A DNA stretch of 47,682 nt, taken from the NCBI GenBank assembly GCA_023229385.1, contig JALNZI010000009.1, positions 1-47,682 on the forward strand, in the 5' to 3' direction. The notes beneath the pieces are model-generated. The model had not been told where the DNA came from. It ran no database searches and saw nothing but the letters and a program-made list of their open reading frames with translations. Of the stretch, positions 16,701 through 25,158 are shown one piece after another. Both the position numbers and the translations under genes were made by a program. The DNA is from Candidatus Omnitrophota bacterium. Lineage in GTDB: Bacteria > Omnitrophota > Gorgyraeia > Gygaellales > Profunditerraquicolaceae. Position 1 is the first letter of the stretch. Each line of letters opens with the position of its first letter.

Positions 16701-16846
16701 AAGATAAGCTTGAGCAGGGGAAAGAGAAAAAAGGTTTTTTTGCCAGGATGATTGATAAAATAGATAAAAAGCTGCAGGAAAAGGCAAAATCCGGTTCCTG
16801 CTGTTGCAGTAAAGATGACGCGGGTAAGAAATCATGCTGCAGCTAA
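16697..16846 (+). CDS. 49-aa cysteine-rich small protein
   Basis: Translation from 16697 gives a Lys-rich helical N-terminal half (MKDKLEQGKEKKGFFARMID) and a C-terminal tail with clustered cysteines, SGSCCCSKDD, then KKSCCS at the stop. It is coupled at both ends: ATGA overlap with the DUF134 gene and a 13-nt overlap with the permease gene. RBS AGGAGGAG. Five vicinal cysteines suggest binding of soft metals or trivalent arsenic, perhaps handing it to the permease. No signal peptide. Function is inferred from composition and position. Confidence 0.75.
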   Translation: MKDKLEQGKEKKGFFARMIDKIDKKLQEKAKSGSCCCSKDDAGKKSCCS

Positions 16847-17796
16847 TTGTTGATTGGATAACCTATTCCTTATTTAAATTAGACCCGTTTGCTAAATGGG
16901 CGCAGGTGATAAATTTCTTTATTTATGATTCCGTAAAGATTTTATTACTGTTGTTTGTTTTGATTGCCTTGATCGGGTTTTTAAGGTCTTATCTGCCCGC
17001 AGAAAAAATAAAACAATGGCTTAGCGGCAAGAAAGTGCTTCCTAATTTTCTGGCTGCGATATTTGGGGCAGTAACTCCATTCTGTTCCTGCTCATCAATT
17101 CCCATATTTATAAGTTTCCTTGAGACAGGGGTGCCGTTAGGGGTAACATTTTCTTTTTTGATCACCTCTCCGCTGGTTAATGAATATCTTGTGGTATTAA
17201 TGCTCGGGTTCTTTGGTTTTAAGATTACCTTTCTTTATGTATTAAGCGGAATAATAATCGGGGTTGCCTGTGGTATTATTTTGGGGAAAATGAAACTGGA
17301 GAAATATCTTGTGAAAGATTTGATCAGCCAGGATGTCCAGGATTGCCCTGAGAAAAGATTAGAAGGTTTTAAGAGCCGGGTATTATTTGGGATACAAGAA
17401 GCCAATTCAATCGTCAAGAAACTTTGGTTTTGGGTTTTAATTGGAGTAGGCCTGGGCGCGTTCATTCATAATTTTGTTCCGCAGGAACTTATTCAAACCT
17501 TAATAAGTAAGACAGGGTTTTTCAGTGTCCCTATTGCCACAATCATCGGAGTCCCCATGTATGGAAGCTGCGCGGCAATTGTACCGATAGCCGTAGCTTT
17601 ATTTCAAAAGGGGTTTCCTCTTGGTACGGCATTAGCTTTTATGATGGCGGTGGCGTCATTGAGCCTGCCTGAGGCAATTATGTTAAGAAGGGCAATGCAT
17701 TTAAAATTAATTTTTATATTTTTTACGGTAACTTCCTTGGCGATTATGTTTACAGGTTATCTGTTTAATTTCTTGCAAGGGAGCTTTTTTAGATAA
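16834..17796 (+). CDS. DUF318/ArsP-like permease
   Basis: 320 aa, about 8 transmembrane helices in two halves. The first half has FGAVTPFCSCSSIPIF, the second GVPMYGSCAAIVPIA; both are hallmarks of the DUF318 permease family. ArsP members export methyl- and aromatic arsenicals(III), and the vicinal cysteines of the TPFCSCSS motif fit that. A cytoplasmic loop (about 155-185) joins the halves. It overlaps the Cys-rich gene, which suggests they work together. Substrate specificity beyond arsenic-type compounds cannot be read here. Confidence 0.82.
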   Translation: MLQLIVDWITYSLFKLDPFAKWAQVINFFIYDSVKILLLLFVLIALIGFLRSYLPAEKIKQWLSGKKVLPNFLAAIFGAVTPFCSCSSIPIFISFLETGVPLGVTFSFLITSPLVNEYLVVLMLGFFGFKITFLYVLSGIIIGVACGIILGKMKLEKYLVKDLISQDVQDCPEKRLEGFKSRVLFGIQEANSIVKKLWFWVLIGVGLGAFIHNFVPQELIQTLISKTGFFSVPIATIIGVPMYGSCAAIVPIAVALFQKGFPLGTALAFMMAVASLSLPEAIMLRRAMHLKLIFIFFTVTSLAIMFTGYLFNFLQGSFFR

Positions 17797-17800
17797 AAAG

Positions 17801-18220
17801 ATGAAGAGAATACTTTTGATTTTTATTATTATCCTGGCTGGTAGCGCTATTCCTTTTTTTACCGTCCAAGCAGCCGTAAAAGACAAGGTCATCGCGTATT
17901 ATTTTCGCGGAACATTCCGCAGCCCGAGCTGCCGCCATCTGGAAAAGAATTGCCGGGAGGTGATTGAAGCTAACTTTAAGGATGCCCTTGCGTCGGGGAA
18001 ATTAGAGTTTCAAGTTGTAATCTTAGGGGATAAAGGGGAGGGGTATTACGTTAACTACTATAAAATTTATGCCAGAACCCTCATCTTATCATTAGTAAAA
18101 AACGGCAAGGAAACAGAATGGAAGAATTTGGATAGGGTTGGTGAGTTTTTTGATAACCGGGAAGGGTTTTCTGATTACCTAAAGAAAGAAATTAATATTT
18201 TCTTGGGAAAGGCAGAATAA
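17801..18220 (+). CDS. ArsF-like thioredoxin-fold protein, first copy (degenerate CxxC)
   Basis: 139 aa with an N-terminal signal/anchor (residues 4-24). The family sequence YYFRGTFRSPSCRHLEKNC carries Ser41-Pro-Ser-Cys44 where the neighbour has CPNC, so it cannot make the usual CxxC disulfide, though Cys51 follows nearby. The remainder (VIEANFKDALASGKLEF, TLILSLVKNGKETEWKNLD) aligns throughout with the next gene. ArsF-family proteins are annotated as subunits of an aromatic nitro-arsenical reductase system (ArsEFG). Tandem duplication followed by loss of a cysteine is the simplest reading. Confidence 0.75.
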   Translation: MKRILLIFIIILAGSAIPFFTVQAAVKDKVIAYYFRGTFRSPSCRHLEKNCREVIEANFKDALASGKLEFQVVILGDKGEGYYVNYYKIYARTLILSLVKNGKETEWKNLDRVGEFFDNREGFSDYLKKEINIFLGKAE

Positions 18221-18244
18221 TGGAAAATGCTATTAGGTAAATAA

Positions 18245-18679
18245 ATGCAGAAGATACTTTTAGTTTTTATTAGTATCGTATTTTTTAGTATTGGGGGTAT
18301 TGTTGCTATAAATTTTATTTACGCTCAGGAACGTCCAGCTTCAAATGTTTCCGTATATTATTTCCATGGTTCTTCCAGGTGTCCCAACTGTTATAAGCTT
18401 GAGAAGTATTCTAAGGAGGCCATTGAAACTTGTTTTAAAGAAGCGCTTCTTAATGGAAAATTGGAGTTTAGGGTTATAAACGTAGAAGATAAGGGAAGCC
18501 GGTATTATGTTGAGCATTACCAGCTTTATACTAAAACTCTTATACTGTCCTTAGAAGAAAATGGCAAAGAAGTAAAATGGAAGAATCTTAATGCTATATG
18601 GAAATATATTGATGATAATCAGGGATTTATTGATTATATCAAAGGTGAAGTTGTGGATTATTTGAAGGAAGTCCAGTGA
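18245..18679 (+). CDS. ArsF-like thioredoxin-fold protein, second copy (CPNC)
   Basis: 144 aa, N-terminal signal/anchor (5-27, ending YAQ). The redox motif YYFHGSSRCPNCYKLEKYS has C46-P-N-C49 intact, and a further Cys lies in ETCFKEALLNGKLEF. It is the paralogue of the preceding gene and probably periplasmic. Its last codon overlaps the GTG start of the ArsG-like permease gene, which supports a joint role: reduction or binding of an arsenical next to the exporter. Confidence 0.8.
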   Translation: MQKILLVFISIVFFSIGGIVAINFIYAQERPASNVSVYYFHGSSRCPNCYKLEKYSKEAIETCFKEALLNGKLEFRVINVEDKGSRYYVEHYQLYTKTLILSLEENGKEVKWKNLNAIWKYIDDNQGFIDYIKGEVVDYLKEVQ

Positions 18680-19371
18680 TAGAAATACTAGCAGGTTTTC
18701 TGCCGGCTTTGTGGCTTGGTATATTGACTTCAATAAGCCCTTGTCCTCTAGCTTCCAATGTTGCAGCAGTATCGTTTCTGTCTAATAAAATTACGCATCC
18801 GCTGTTTGTGTTTATTTCCGGGCTTGCCTATACTTTTGGCAGAATGGTTGCCTACGCAGTAGTAGGATGGGTTATTATTAACTCTTTTTTTAGCGTTCCG
18901 CAAACCGCTCAGTTTTTACAAAAGTATATGAATAAAGCTTTAGGTCCCCTTTTGATCGTTGCGGGGTTTGTTTTATTAGGGATAATTAACCTGCGTTTGC
19001 CAGGTGTCAGGTTTTCTGAAAAATGCCGCAATAAACTTGCGAAAATCGGAACAATAGGGTCTTTTCTGCTAGGGTTTATTTTTGCTTTTGCATTTTGTCC
19101 GGTTTCAGCTGCTTTATTCTTTGGCAGCCTTATTCCTTTGGCGCTTAATAGCAAGACAGGGTTTTTGTTGCCTTTTATCTATGGAATCGGGACAGGGATT
19201 CCGGTGTTAATATTTGCGGTGGCTATTGCATTTGGTGTTACCACATTTGGCCGCTGGTTTGGCCGTATAACTAAAATAGAATGTTATGCTCGTTTGTCAA
19301 CCGGAGTGATATTTATAATTGTTGGAGCCTATTATATTTGGGCGTATATAATACCGGCACTTAAGATATAG
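18676..19371 (+). CDS. ArsG-like efflux permease (CcdA/LysE-like fold)
   Basis: 231 aa, six to seven transmembrane helices; GTG start overlapping the preceding TGA. Two family motifs are visible: LGILTSISPCPLASNVAAVSFL near the N-terminus and FAFAFCPVSAALFFGSLIPLAL in the middle, each with Pro next to Cys in the CcdA/DsbD-transmembrane pattern. The combination with ArsF genes matches the ArsEFG system reported to export trivalent aromatic arsenicals. GTG start and ArsF context make this a confident family call, not a proven substrate. Confidence 0.8.
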   Translation: MIEILAGFLPALWLGILTSISPCPLASNVAAVSFLSNKITHPLFVFISGLAYTFGRMVAYAVVGWVIINSFFSVPQTAQFLQKYMNKALGPLLIVAGFVLLGIINLRLPGVRFSEKCRNKLAKIGTIGSFLLGFIFAFAFCPVSAALFFGSLIPLALNSKTGFLLPFIYGIGTGIPVLIFAVAIAFGVTTFGRWFGRITKIECYARLSTGVIFIIVGAYYIWAYIIPALKI

Positions 19372-19382
19372 GAGGATAATAG

Positions 19383-20552
19383 ATGAGTGAAAATAGAGAA
19401 AGAAATATGTCTATATTTGAGAAATACCTGACTCTTTGGGTTTTATTATGTATAGGCGCGGGAATCCTGGTAGGTAAGATCGCTCCGGAAGCGGCGAGAT
19501 TTCTTGACGGTATGGCTATTTACGTTAACGGGGCTCCGGTTGTTTCAATACCAATTGCGATTTGCCTGTTTTTTATGATGTACCCAATAATGGTAAAGAT
19601 TGATTTTGCGGAGGTGATAAAAGCGGGAAAATCCCCTAAACCTGTAGGTTTAACTTTATTTGTTAATTGGGCAATAAAACCTTTTACTATGTATGCTATA
19701 ACTTACGTTTTTTTGGGGATTTTATTCAAAGGACTTATTGGGATAGACGCTATGGATTTTGTTAAACTTCCTCCGGGAGCGGATTGGTCACTGGGGTCTA
19801 TTCATGGCGCAGGAACAGTGGTTATTCACGAAGGTTTAAAAATGCTTCAAGTGCCGTTGTGGCGCAGTTATTTTGCCGGTTGTATCCTGCTTGGCATTGC
19901 CCCCTGCACAGCGATGGTCCTGGTATGGGGGTTTCTTGCTAAAGGCAATGATGGTCATACACTGGTTATGGTTGCTATCAACTCGCTTACTATGTTGTTG
20001 TTTTATGGCGTTTTGGGCGGGTTCCTGTTAGGCGTCGGAAAAATGCCGGTGCCCTGGCAGGCATTGTTGTTATCGATCGCCATATATGTGGCTTTACCAT
20101 TAGCAGCGGGATATTTTTCAAGAAAGTTGATTATCTCGCGCAAGGGGGCAAAATGGTTCAATGAAAATTTTCTGCATATTCTTTCTCCGGTTTCAATTGT
20201 GGCATTATTGTTTACTTTAGTTCTTCTATTTTCATTTAAAGGAGAGGTAATTTTGGCTCAGCCGTTAACTATTCTTTGGATAGCTATCCCGTTGTTTATT
20301 CAGACGTGTCTGATATTTGCTGTTACCTATTGGATGGCAAAAAAAATGCGCTTGAAATATGAAGATGCGGCGCCTTCGGCAATGGTTGGTGCCAGTAACC
20401 ATTTTGAGGTCGCGATCGCCACAGCGACAATGTTATTCGGGCTTTCCTCAGGAGCGGCTTTGGCCACGGTTGTCGGCGTTTTAATCGAGGTTCCGGTCAT
20501 GCTGATGCTGGTAAAAGTATGTTTAAAAACACAAAATTGGTTTAAACAGTAA
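19383..20552 (+). CDS. acr3: Acr3-family arsenite efflux permease
   Basis: 389 aa, ten transmembrane helices, BASS/Acr3 fold. Conserved YPIMVKIDFAEV in the first half, LLGIAPCTAMVLVWGFLAKGND with the essential Cys (C175), and SNHFEVAIATATMLFGLSSGAALATVVGVLIEVPVML. It uses the proton gradient to expel arsenite. Between helices at about 120-158 there is an insertion (including KLPPGADWSLGSIHG) that makes the protein longer than typical 340-360-aa Acr3. RBS GGAGGATA before the ATG; an internal Met 9 codons in is an alternative start. No arsenate reductase (ArsC) gene is nearby. Confidence 0.9.
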   Translation: MSENRERNMSIFEKYLTLWVLLCIGAGILVGKIAPEAARFLDGMAIYVNGAPVVSIPIAICLFFMMYPIMVKIDFAEVIKAGKSPKPVGLTLFVNWAIKPFTMYAITYVFLGILFKGLIGIDAMDFVKLPPGADWSLGSIHGAGTVVIHEGLKMLQVPLWRSYFAGCILLGIAPCTAMVLVWGFLAKGNDGHTLVMVAINSLTMLLFYGVLGGFLLGVGKMPVPWQALLLSIAIYVALPLAAGYFSRKLIISRKGAKWFNENFLHILSPVSIVALLFTLVLLFSFKGEVILAQPLTILWIAIPLFIQTCLIFAVTYWMAKKMRLKYEDAAPSAMVGASNHFEVAIATATMLFGLSSGAALATVVGVLIEVPVMLMLVKVCLKTQNWFKQ

Positions 20553-20583
20553 AAGAGTAGTTTTTCCCCTTTCCTGAAAATAA

Positions 20584-20611
20584 TTGCTTACCAACCCAAT
20601 GATGTTATAAT
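20584..20611 (+). promoter_or_regulatory. promoter predicted to give a leaderless cstA mRNA
   Basis: TTGCTT at 20584-20589, a 16-bp spacer and a perfect TATAAT at 20606-20611. The ATG of the next gene begins at 20618, only six bases after the -10 hexamer, so transcription should start at or within a base or two of the A of ATG. No Shine-Dalgarno sequence lies upstream. Confidence 0.72.
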
Positions 20612-20617
20612 AAAATC

Positions 20618-22237
20618 ATGGTTACGATTATTTTTATTATTGCCGCATTCATCTTCGGGCTGAGTTATTTAAAATATGGAAAATTCCTAACTCAGTTATT
20701 TGAGCTGGATGATCAAAATCTTCCTCCTTCGAGTACTATGCATGATGGGGTGGATTATGTGCCGGCCCCTGCGCTGGTGTTATTCGGGCATCATTTTTCA
20801 TCTATTGCCGGGGCAGGCCCGGTTTTAGGCCCAATTATCGCCGGATTGGCTTTTGGCTGGTTTCCGGTCTGGTTATGGGTGGTTATCGGTTCTGTTTTTA
20901 TCGGTGGGTTGCATGATTTCTCGAGCCTGGTGATTTCTGTGCGCAACCGCGGCAGGTCAATAGCTGAAATTGCCAATACCTATATGTCCGGCAAGGCTTA
21001 CCGGCTGATGCTGGTTTTTATCTGGCTTACGCTGGTATATGTGCTTACTGTGTTTACGGATTTGACTGCTGTGGCTTTTAAGGCTGATGGCGGAGTAGCC
21101 ACTTCCTCTATTTTATTTATGATTTTAGCTTTGGGGCTTGGAATATCGCTCTACCGTTTAAAAATGCGGCTTTCCTGGGCTACGGGGATATTTGTTCCTT
21201 TGCTCTTTTTTTGCGTTTGGCTTGGCCAGTGCATACCTTTGAATAATATCCCGGTTTTATTTGGCGATAGCGTAAAAACCTGGAGTATCCTGTTAATTAT
21301 TTATTGTCTGATTGCTTCGGTTACCCCGGTTTGGATATTGCTTCAGCCAAGGGATTATCTCTCGAGTTTTTTGTTATACGGTTCTATCCTGGGGGGTTTT
21401 TTAGGGATACTTTTCGGCGGGCATGCGTTAAAATACCCGGCTTTTACCGGTTGGAGTTCGCCTGATGTAGGCCCGATGTTTCCTCTTTTATTCGTGACTG
21501 TAGCCTGCGGTGCCATAAGCGGTTTCCATTCTATTGTTGCCAGCGGTACTTCTTCCAAGCAAATTAAGAAAGAAACTCACGTATTGCCAATAGGTTATGG
21601 GGCAATGTTGGTTGAAGGTCTGGTTGCGGTAATTGCCCTGAGTACCATTATGATGATTGGAGTTAATGATCCGTTAACCAGGGGAGCTCCGCTGGCTATC
21701 TATGGAGCTGGAATGGCCAAGTTTCTTTCTATATTCGGTATTCCGGAAAAATACGGTAATTCTTTTGGTATCTTAGCCCTATCTACCTTTATTTTAACTA
21801 CCCTGGATACTGCAACCCGTTTGGGCAGGTATATTTTCCAGGAGTTTTTCAGTATGGAAGCTAAGAGTTCCCGCTATATAGCTACTGCGGCCACGCTATT
21901 GCTGCCAACTATATTTGTTTTGATAAACCTAAGGGATGTCAGTGGAAATATTATCCCTGCCTGGAAAACAATCTGGCCTGTCTTTGGCGCTACTAATCAG
22001 TTATTGGCGGGTTTGGCGTTGATGGTGGTCGGTGTCTGGTTAAGGAAAAAGGGCAAGCCGTTTTGGTTTGTGGTATTGCCGATGATATTTATGCTGGCAA
22101 TGACTCTCTGGGCATTGTTTATCATCATCCTGCAATACAAGTTCAGCCTGCTTGGGTTTATCGCTGCCATTCTTTTGTTTCTTTCCATTTTTCTGATCTT
22201 AGAGGCGGTTGAAATATTTAAAACTAATAAGAAATAA
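20618..22237 (+). CDS. cstA: CstA-family carbon starvation / pyruvate or peptide transporter
   Basis: 539 aa, about 16 transmembrane helices. Family signatures: DGVDYVPAPALVLFGHHFSSIAGAGPVLGPIIA, GGLHDFSSLVISVRNRGRSIAEIA and GFHSIVASGTSSKQIKKE. CstA proteins take up pyruvate or peptides during carbon limitation. It is shorter than the roughly 700-aa E. coli protein and fits the compact subfamily (500-580 aa). Monocistronic: its own promoter and, as read from the DNA, a leaderless start. Hydropathy and signatures leave little doubt on family. Confidence 0.92.
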   Translation: MVTIIFIIAAFIFGLSYLKYGKFLTQLFELDDQNLPPSSTMHDGVDYVPAPALVLFGHHFSSIAGAGPVLGPIIAGLAFGWFPVWLWVVIGSVFIGGLHDFSSLVISVRNRGRSIAEIANTYMSGKAYRLMLVFIWLTLVYVLTVFTDLTAVAFKADGGVATSSILFMILALGLGISLYRLKMRLSWATGIFVPLLFFCVWLGQCIPLNNIPVLFGDSVKTWSILLIIYCLIASVTPVWILLQPRDYLSSFLLYGSILGGFLGILFGGHALKYPAFTGWSSPDVGPMFPLLFVTVACGAISGFHSIVASGTSSKQIKKETHVLPIGYGAMLVEGLVAVIALSTIMMIGVNDPLTRGAPLAIYGAGMAKFLSIFGIPEKYGNSFGILALSTFILTTLDTATRLGRYIFQEFFSMEAKSSRYIATAATLLLPTIFVLINLRDVSGNIIPAWKTIWPVFGATNQLLAGLALMVVGVWLRKKGKPFWFVVLPMIFMLAMTLWALFIIILQYKFSLLGFIAAILLFLSIFLILEAVEIFKTNKK

Positions 22238-22281
22238 TTATTTTATAACCCCAATTACCGTATAGAGATATATAAAACGTC

Positions 22282-22310
22282 TTGTTAATTAAGGATTTGT
22301 ATGTTATATT
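22282..22310 (+). promoter_or_regulatory. putative promoter of the sensor-regulator cluster
   Basis: TTGTTA at 22282-22287, a 17-bp spacer and TATATT at 22305-22310. The leader that follows has a GC-rich part (22334-22376, where GGGGT can pair with GCCCT and GTTC with GAAC) and then the terminator-like hairpin at 22393-22439. No known riboswitch class was recognised. Confidence 0.5.
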
Positions 22311-22392
22311 GAAAACAATAATTTCATAAAAACGGGGTGGAGATGGTTCGGGTAAATAAACGGGAACGCCCTCACATAAGTTAATATATTTG

Positions 22393-22439
22393 AACTCAAG
22401 TCTCTTGCGTTATTGAAGCGCAAGGGATTTGAGTTTTTT
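22393..22439 (+). terminator. terminator-like hairpin before the PAS sensor gene
   Basis: AACTCAA (22393-22399) pairs with TTGAGTT (22429-22435), and inside it CTTGCG (22404-22409) with CGCAAG (22419-22424), followed by TTTTTT. It may end readthrough from upstream or act as an attenuator for the gene starting 24 nt later, since the predicted promoter lies upstream of it. Confidence 0.75.
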
Positions 22440-22462
22440 GTTTCTTAGGGAGGCAGGGTTTT

Positions 22463-25135
22463 ATGCGCATACACACAAAATTAATTATTCAAACCTTCAT
22501 TCTTATCTTAATCGCCTTTGTCGTATTCTCTGTATATGTCCGGGTGGAATTTAAGCAGAATACTATTTTATTTCAGAGCCAGAAGAAAGACATAGAAAAT
22601 AACTTTAATAAAATATTAGATCTTAAATCCAAGACCCTGGAAACCCTGGCGTTAGATTATACTTATTGGGATGAAATGGTGAATTATATTAAACAGCCCA
22701 ATGAAACCTGGGCAAACCTGAATTTGAAGACCGCCATTTCCACTTATAATGCTGATTTAGTGGTTGTTTATGATTCCAGGTTTGTTTATGTTTCTCATTT
22801 TGTTTCTAAGGGGAATGAAGGGTTGTTTAACGAATTCAGCCGGAATGTAATCTTAACCGGAGTTTTCGCGGATAAGAAAGTGAACCATTTCTTTGTTCAT
22901 CTTGCTGATAACGTATTGGAGGTTTACGCAGCCACGGTCCATTCTACTAATGACCCGGAGAGAAAGACTCTACCCCAGGGGTATATGTTTACTGCCAGGC
23001 TTTGGGGCAAAGAGTATCTTGATGAGATCTCTCAAATTACTGATTGCCAGCTTTCATTAGTTTATCCTGTGAGTAAGTCAACCCTGATGAATAAAGCTGA
23101 ATACAAGGAAGAAGCTGTACAGTTTTCAAGGATTTTAAGAGGTTGGGATGATACTCCGGTTGCCAGGATAGATGTAGTGCGGATATCGCAAAGCGTTCTT
23201 GAGTCTAAATCGATGTCCAGGCTAGAGCTTGTCCTTATTATATTTTTTGTTTTATTTATAGCTTTAGTTTATATCTGGTTTATTGTGCATCAAGTGTATA
23301 AGCCCCTGGTCCTTATATCCAAAGCGCTTAAAGAAGGTAACCTGCAGTATATTTTCAAGATGCAGTCCGGCCGCAATGAGTTTGGTGAAATAGCCAGACT
23401 GATATTTAAATTTTCAGAAAATGAAGTAGAGCTTGCCAAAGAAGTAAATTTACTTAAGATCGCGGAGGCTCAATTAGAGAAAGAGCGTGACCGCGTCCAG
23501 GAGTATTTGGATGTCGCCGGTGTTATGATAATGATCCTGGATCTCAAAGGGGATATCAGCACGATTAATAAAAAGGGTTACGCTATCCTGGGATATACAG
23601 AGCCTGAGCTGATCGGCAGAAATTGGTTTCAAACCTGCCTGCCGGAAACAAATAAAGAAGAGGTTTATGGAGTTGTCAATAATCTTCTTGCCGGAGATGA
23701 GGATTCCTATAAGTATCATGAAAACGAGGTTTTGAGAAAAGACGGCCAATTGCGTACAATAGCGTTTAATAACGCTATTCTTAAAAACAAGGCTTCTCAG
23801 ATAATCGGGTTATTAGTTTCAGGGGAAGATATTACTGAACGTAAGCAAGCGGAAAAAGATTTTCGTAAGATTTCCGAGGAGTTACGCGTCATAATTGATT
23901 CTTCTCCGGGTATGGTTTTTTATAAAGACAGAGAGAACCGTTTTATACTTGTCAATAAGGCTTTTATGGAGATAGCCGGGTTGTCTAAAGAGGATATTGA
24001 GGGTAAAACCGCTTTTGAGGTTTTTCCGGAATACGCAAAAAAATACTGGGAAGATGATTTAGAGGTAATGACAACGAACCGTAAGAAATTGAATATACTG
24101 GAGGTTGTAAAAACGCCCAGGGGATTAGCTTGGTTGAGGACGGATAAAATCCCTTATATTGACGAGCATGGCAATGTTATCGGAGTGATTGGCTTCTCGC
24201 TGGATGTTACTGAGCACAAGAATGCGGAAGAAAAGCTGCGCGAGAGCGAAGAGCGTTATCGGGTTATTTTTAATGGTTCGCATGATGCGTTGATGACTTT
24301 GGAGCCTCCCGGTTTTAATTTTACTTCCGGAAATGACGCGGCTATAAAATTGTTTGGGGTTAAGGATATGGCAGAATTTATTACTCTTTGCCCCTGGGAT
24401 ATTTCTCCGGAGGTTCAGCCGGATGGCAAGGTTTCTATCGTAAAAGCAAAAGAGATGCTGGAAATTGCCTTAAACGAGGGCTCAGCTTATTTTGAATGGA
24501 TGTATAAACGGCTTGATGGGAGAGAATTTCCCTGTGCTATCCTACTTAGCGTATTGGCTTTGGGGAATAAAAAAATAGTTCAGGCTAATGTGCGCGATAT
24601 TACCGAGAGGAAGAAAATAGAGGGTGAGTTAAAGAAAAAGACGGAGTTCCTGGAAGCTCAAGTTGAAGCTTCGGTCGATGGCTTGCTGGTTGTTGATGAT
24701 AACGGAAAGAGGATTTTGACCAATAAGCGGTTGCTTGAATTATGGAAGGTGCCGCAGCATATTATCGACGATGAGAATGATGAAGCGCTTCTGCAATATG
24801 CGACAAGCAGGGCGAAAGACCGGCAACAGTTTTTAGATAGGATAAGTTATCTCTATGCTCATAGAGATGAAAAAAGCCGCGATGAAATAGAGTTTAATGA
24901 CGGGATGATTTTCGATAGATATTCTTCTCCCGTGATTGATAAGAGTGGCAAATACTTTGGACGTATCTGGATTTTCCGTGATATCACCGAACTTAAACAG
25001 GCAGAACAAGAGTTGAAAAAAGACCTGCATGATTTGGAGGTTTTTTATAAAGCTTCTATCGGCAGGGAAGAGCGCATACTGGAACTTAAAAAACAGATAA
25101 AAGAACTGGAAACTAAATTAGGTAATCGTAAATAA
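22463..25135 (+). CDS. CHASE4-HAMP-multi-PAS sensor protein lacking a kinase domain
   Basis: 890 aa. Transmembrane helix at 8-27; periplasmic CHASE4 domain about 50-240, with the family motif LALDYTYWDEMVNYI; second helix about 252-275; HAMP about 277-325. Four PAS domains follow (about 345-465, 470-590, 600-720, 725-850), each ending in a PAC-like DITERK or DVTEHK. The protein ends in a coiled coil (GREERILELKKQIKELETKLG) where a histidine kinase domain would normally begin. It therefore senses but cannot phosphorylate by itself. The kinase gene 23 nt downstream is the obvious partner. RBS GGGAGG. Confidence 0.88.
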   Translation: MRIHTKLIIQTFILILIAFVVFSVYVRVEFKQNTILFQSQKKDIENNFNKILDLKSKTLETLALDYTYWDEMVNYIKQPNETWANLNLKTAISTYNADLVVVYDSRFVYVSHFVSKGNEGLFNEFSRNVILTGVFADKKVNHFFVHLADNVLEVYAATVHSTNDPERKTLPQGYMFTARLWGKEYLDEISQITDCQLSLVYPVSKSTLMNKAEYKEEAVQFSRILRGWDDTPVARIDVVRISQSVLESKSMSRLELVLIIFFVLFIALVYIWFIVHQVYKPLVLISKALKEGNLQYIFKMQSGRNEFGEIARLIFKFSENEVELAKEVNLLKIAEAQLEKERDRVQEYLDVAGVMIMILDLKGDISTINKKGYAILGYTEPELIGRNWFQTCLPETNKEEVYGVVNNLLAGDEDSYKYHENEVLRKDGQLRTIAFNNAILKNKASQIIGLLVSGEDITERKQAEKDFRKISEELRVIIDSSPGMVFYKDRENRFILVNKAFMEIAGLSKEDIEGKTAFEVFPEYAKKYWEDDLEVMTTNRKKLNILEVVKTPRGLAWLRTDKIPYIDEHGNVIGVIGFSLDVTEHKNAEEKLRESEERYRVIFNGSHDALMTLEPPGFNFTSGNDAAIKLFGVKDMAEFITLCPWDISPEVQPDGKVSIVKAKEMLEIALNEGSAYFEWMYKRLDGREFPCAILLSVLALGNKKIVQANVRDITERKKIEGELKKKTEFLEAQVEASVDGLLVVDDNGKRILTNKRLLELWKVPQHIIDDENDEALLQYATSRAKDRQQFLDRISYLYAHRDEKSRDEIEFNDGMIFDRYSSPVIDKSGKYFGRIWIFRDITELKQAEQELKKDLHDLEVFYKASIGREERILELKKQIKELETKLGNRK

Positions 25136-25158
25136 TCTATAGGTTTTAGGAGATAGGG

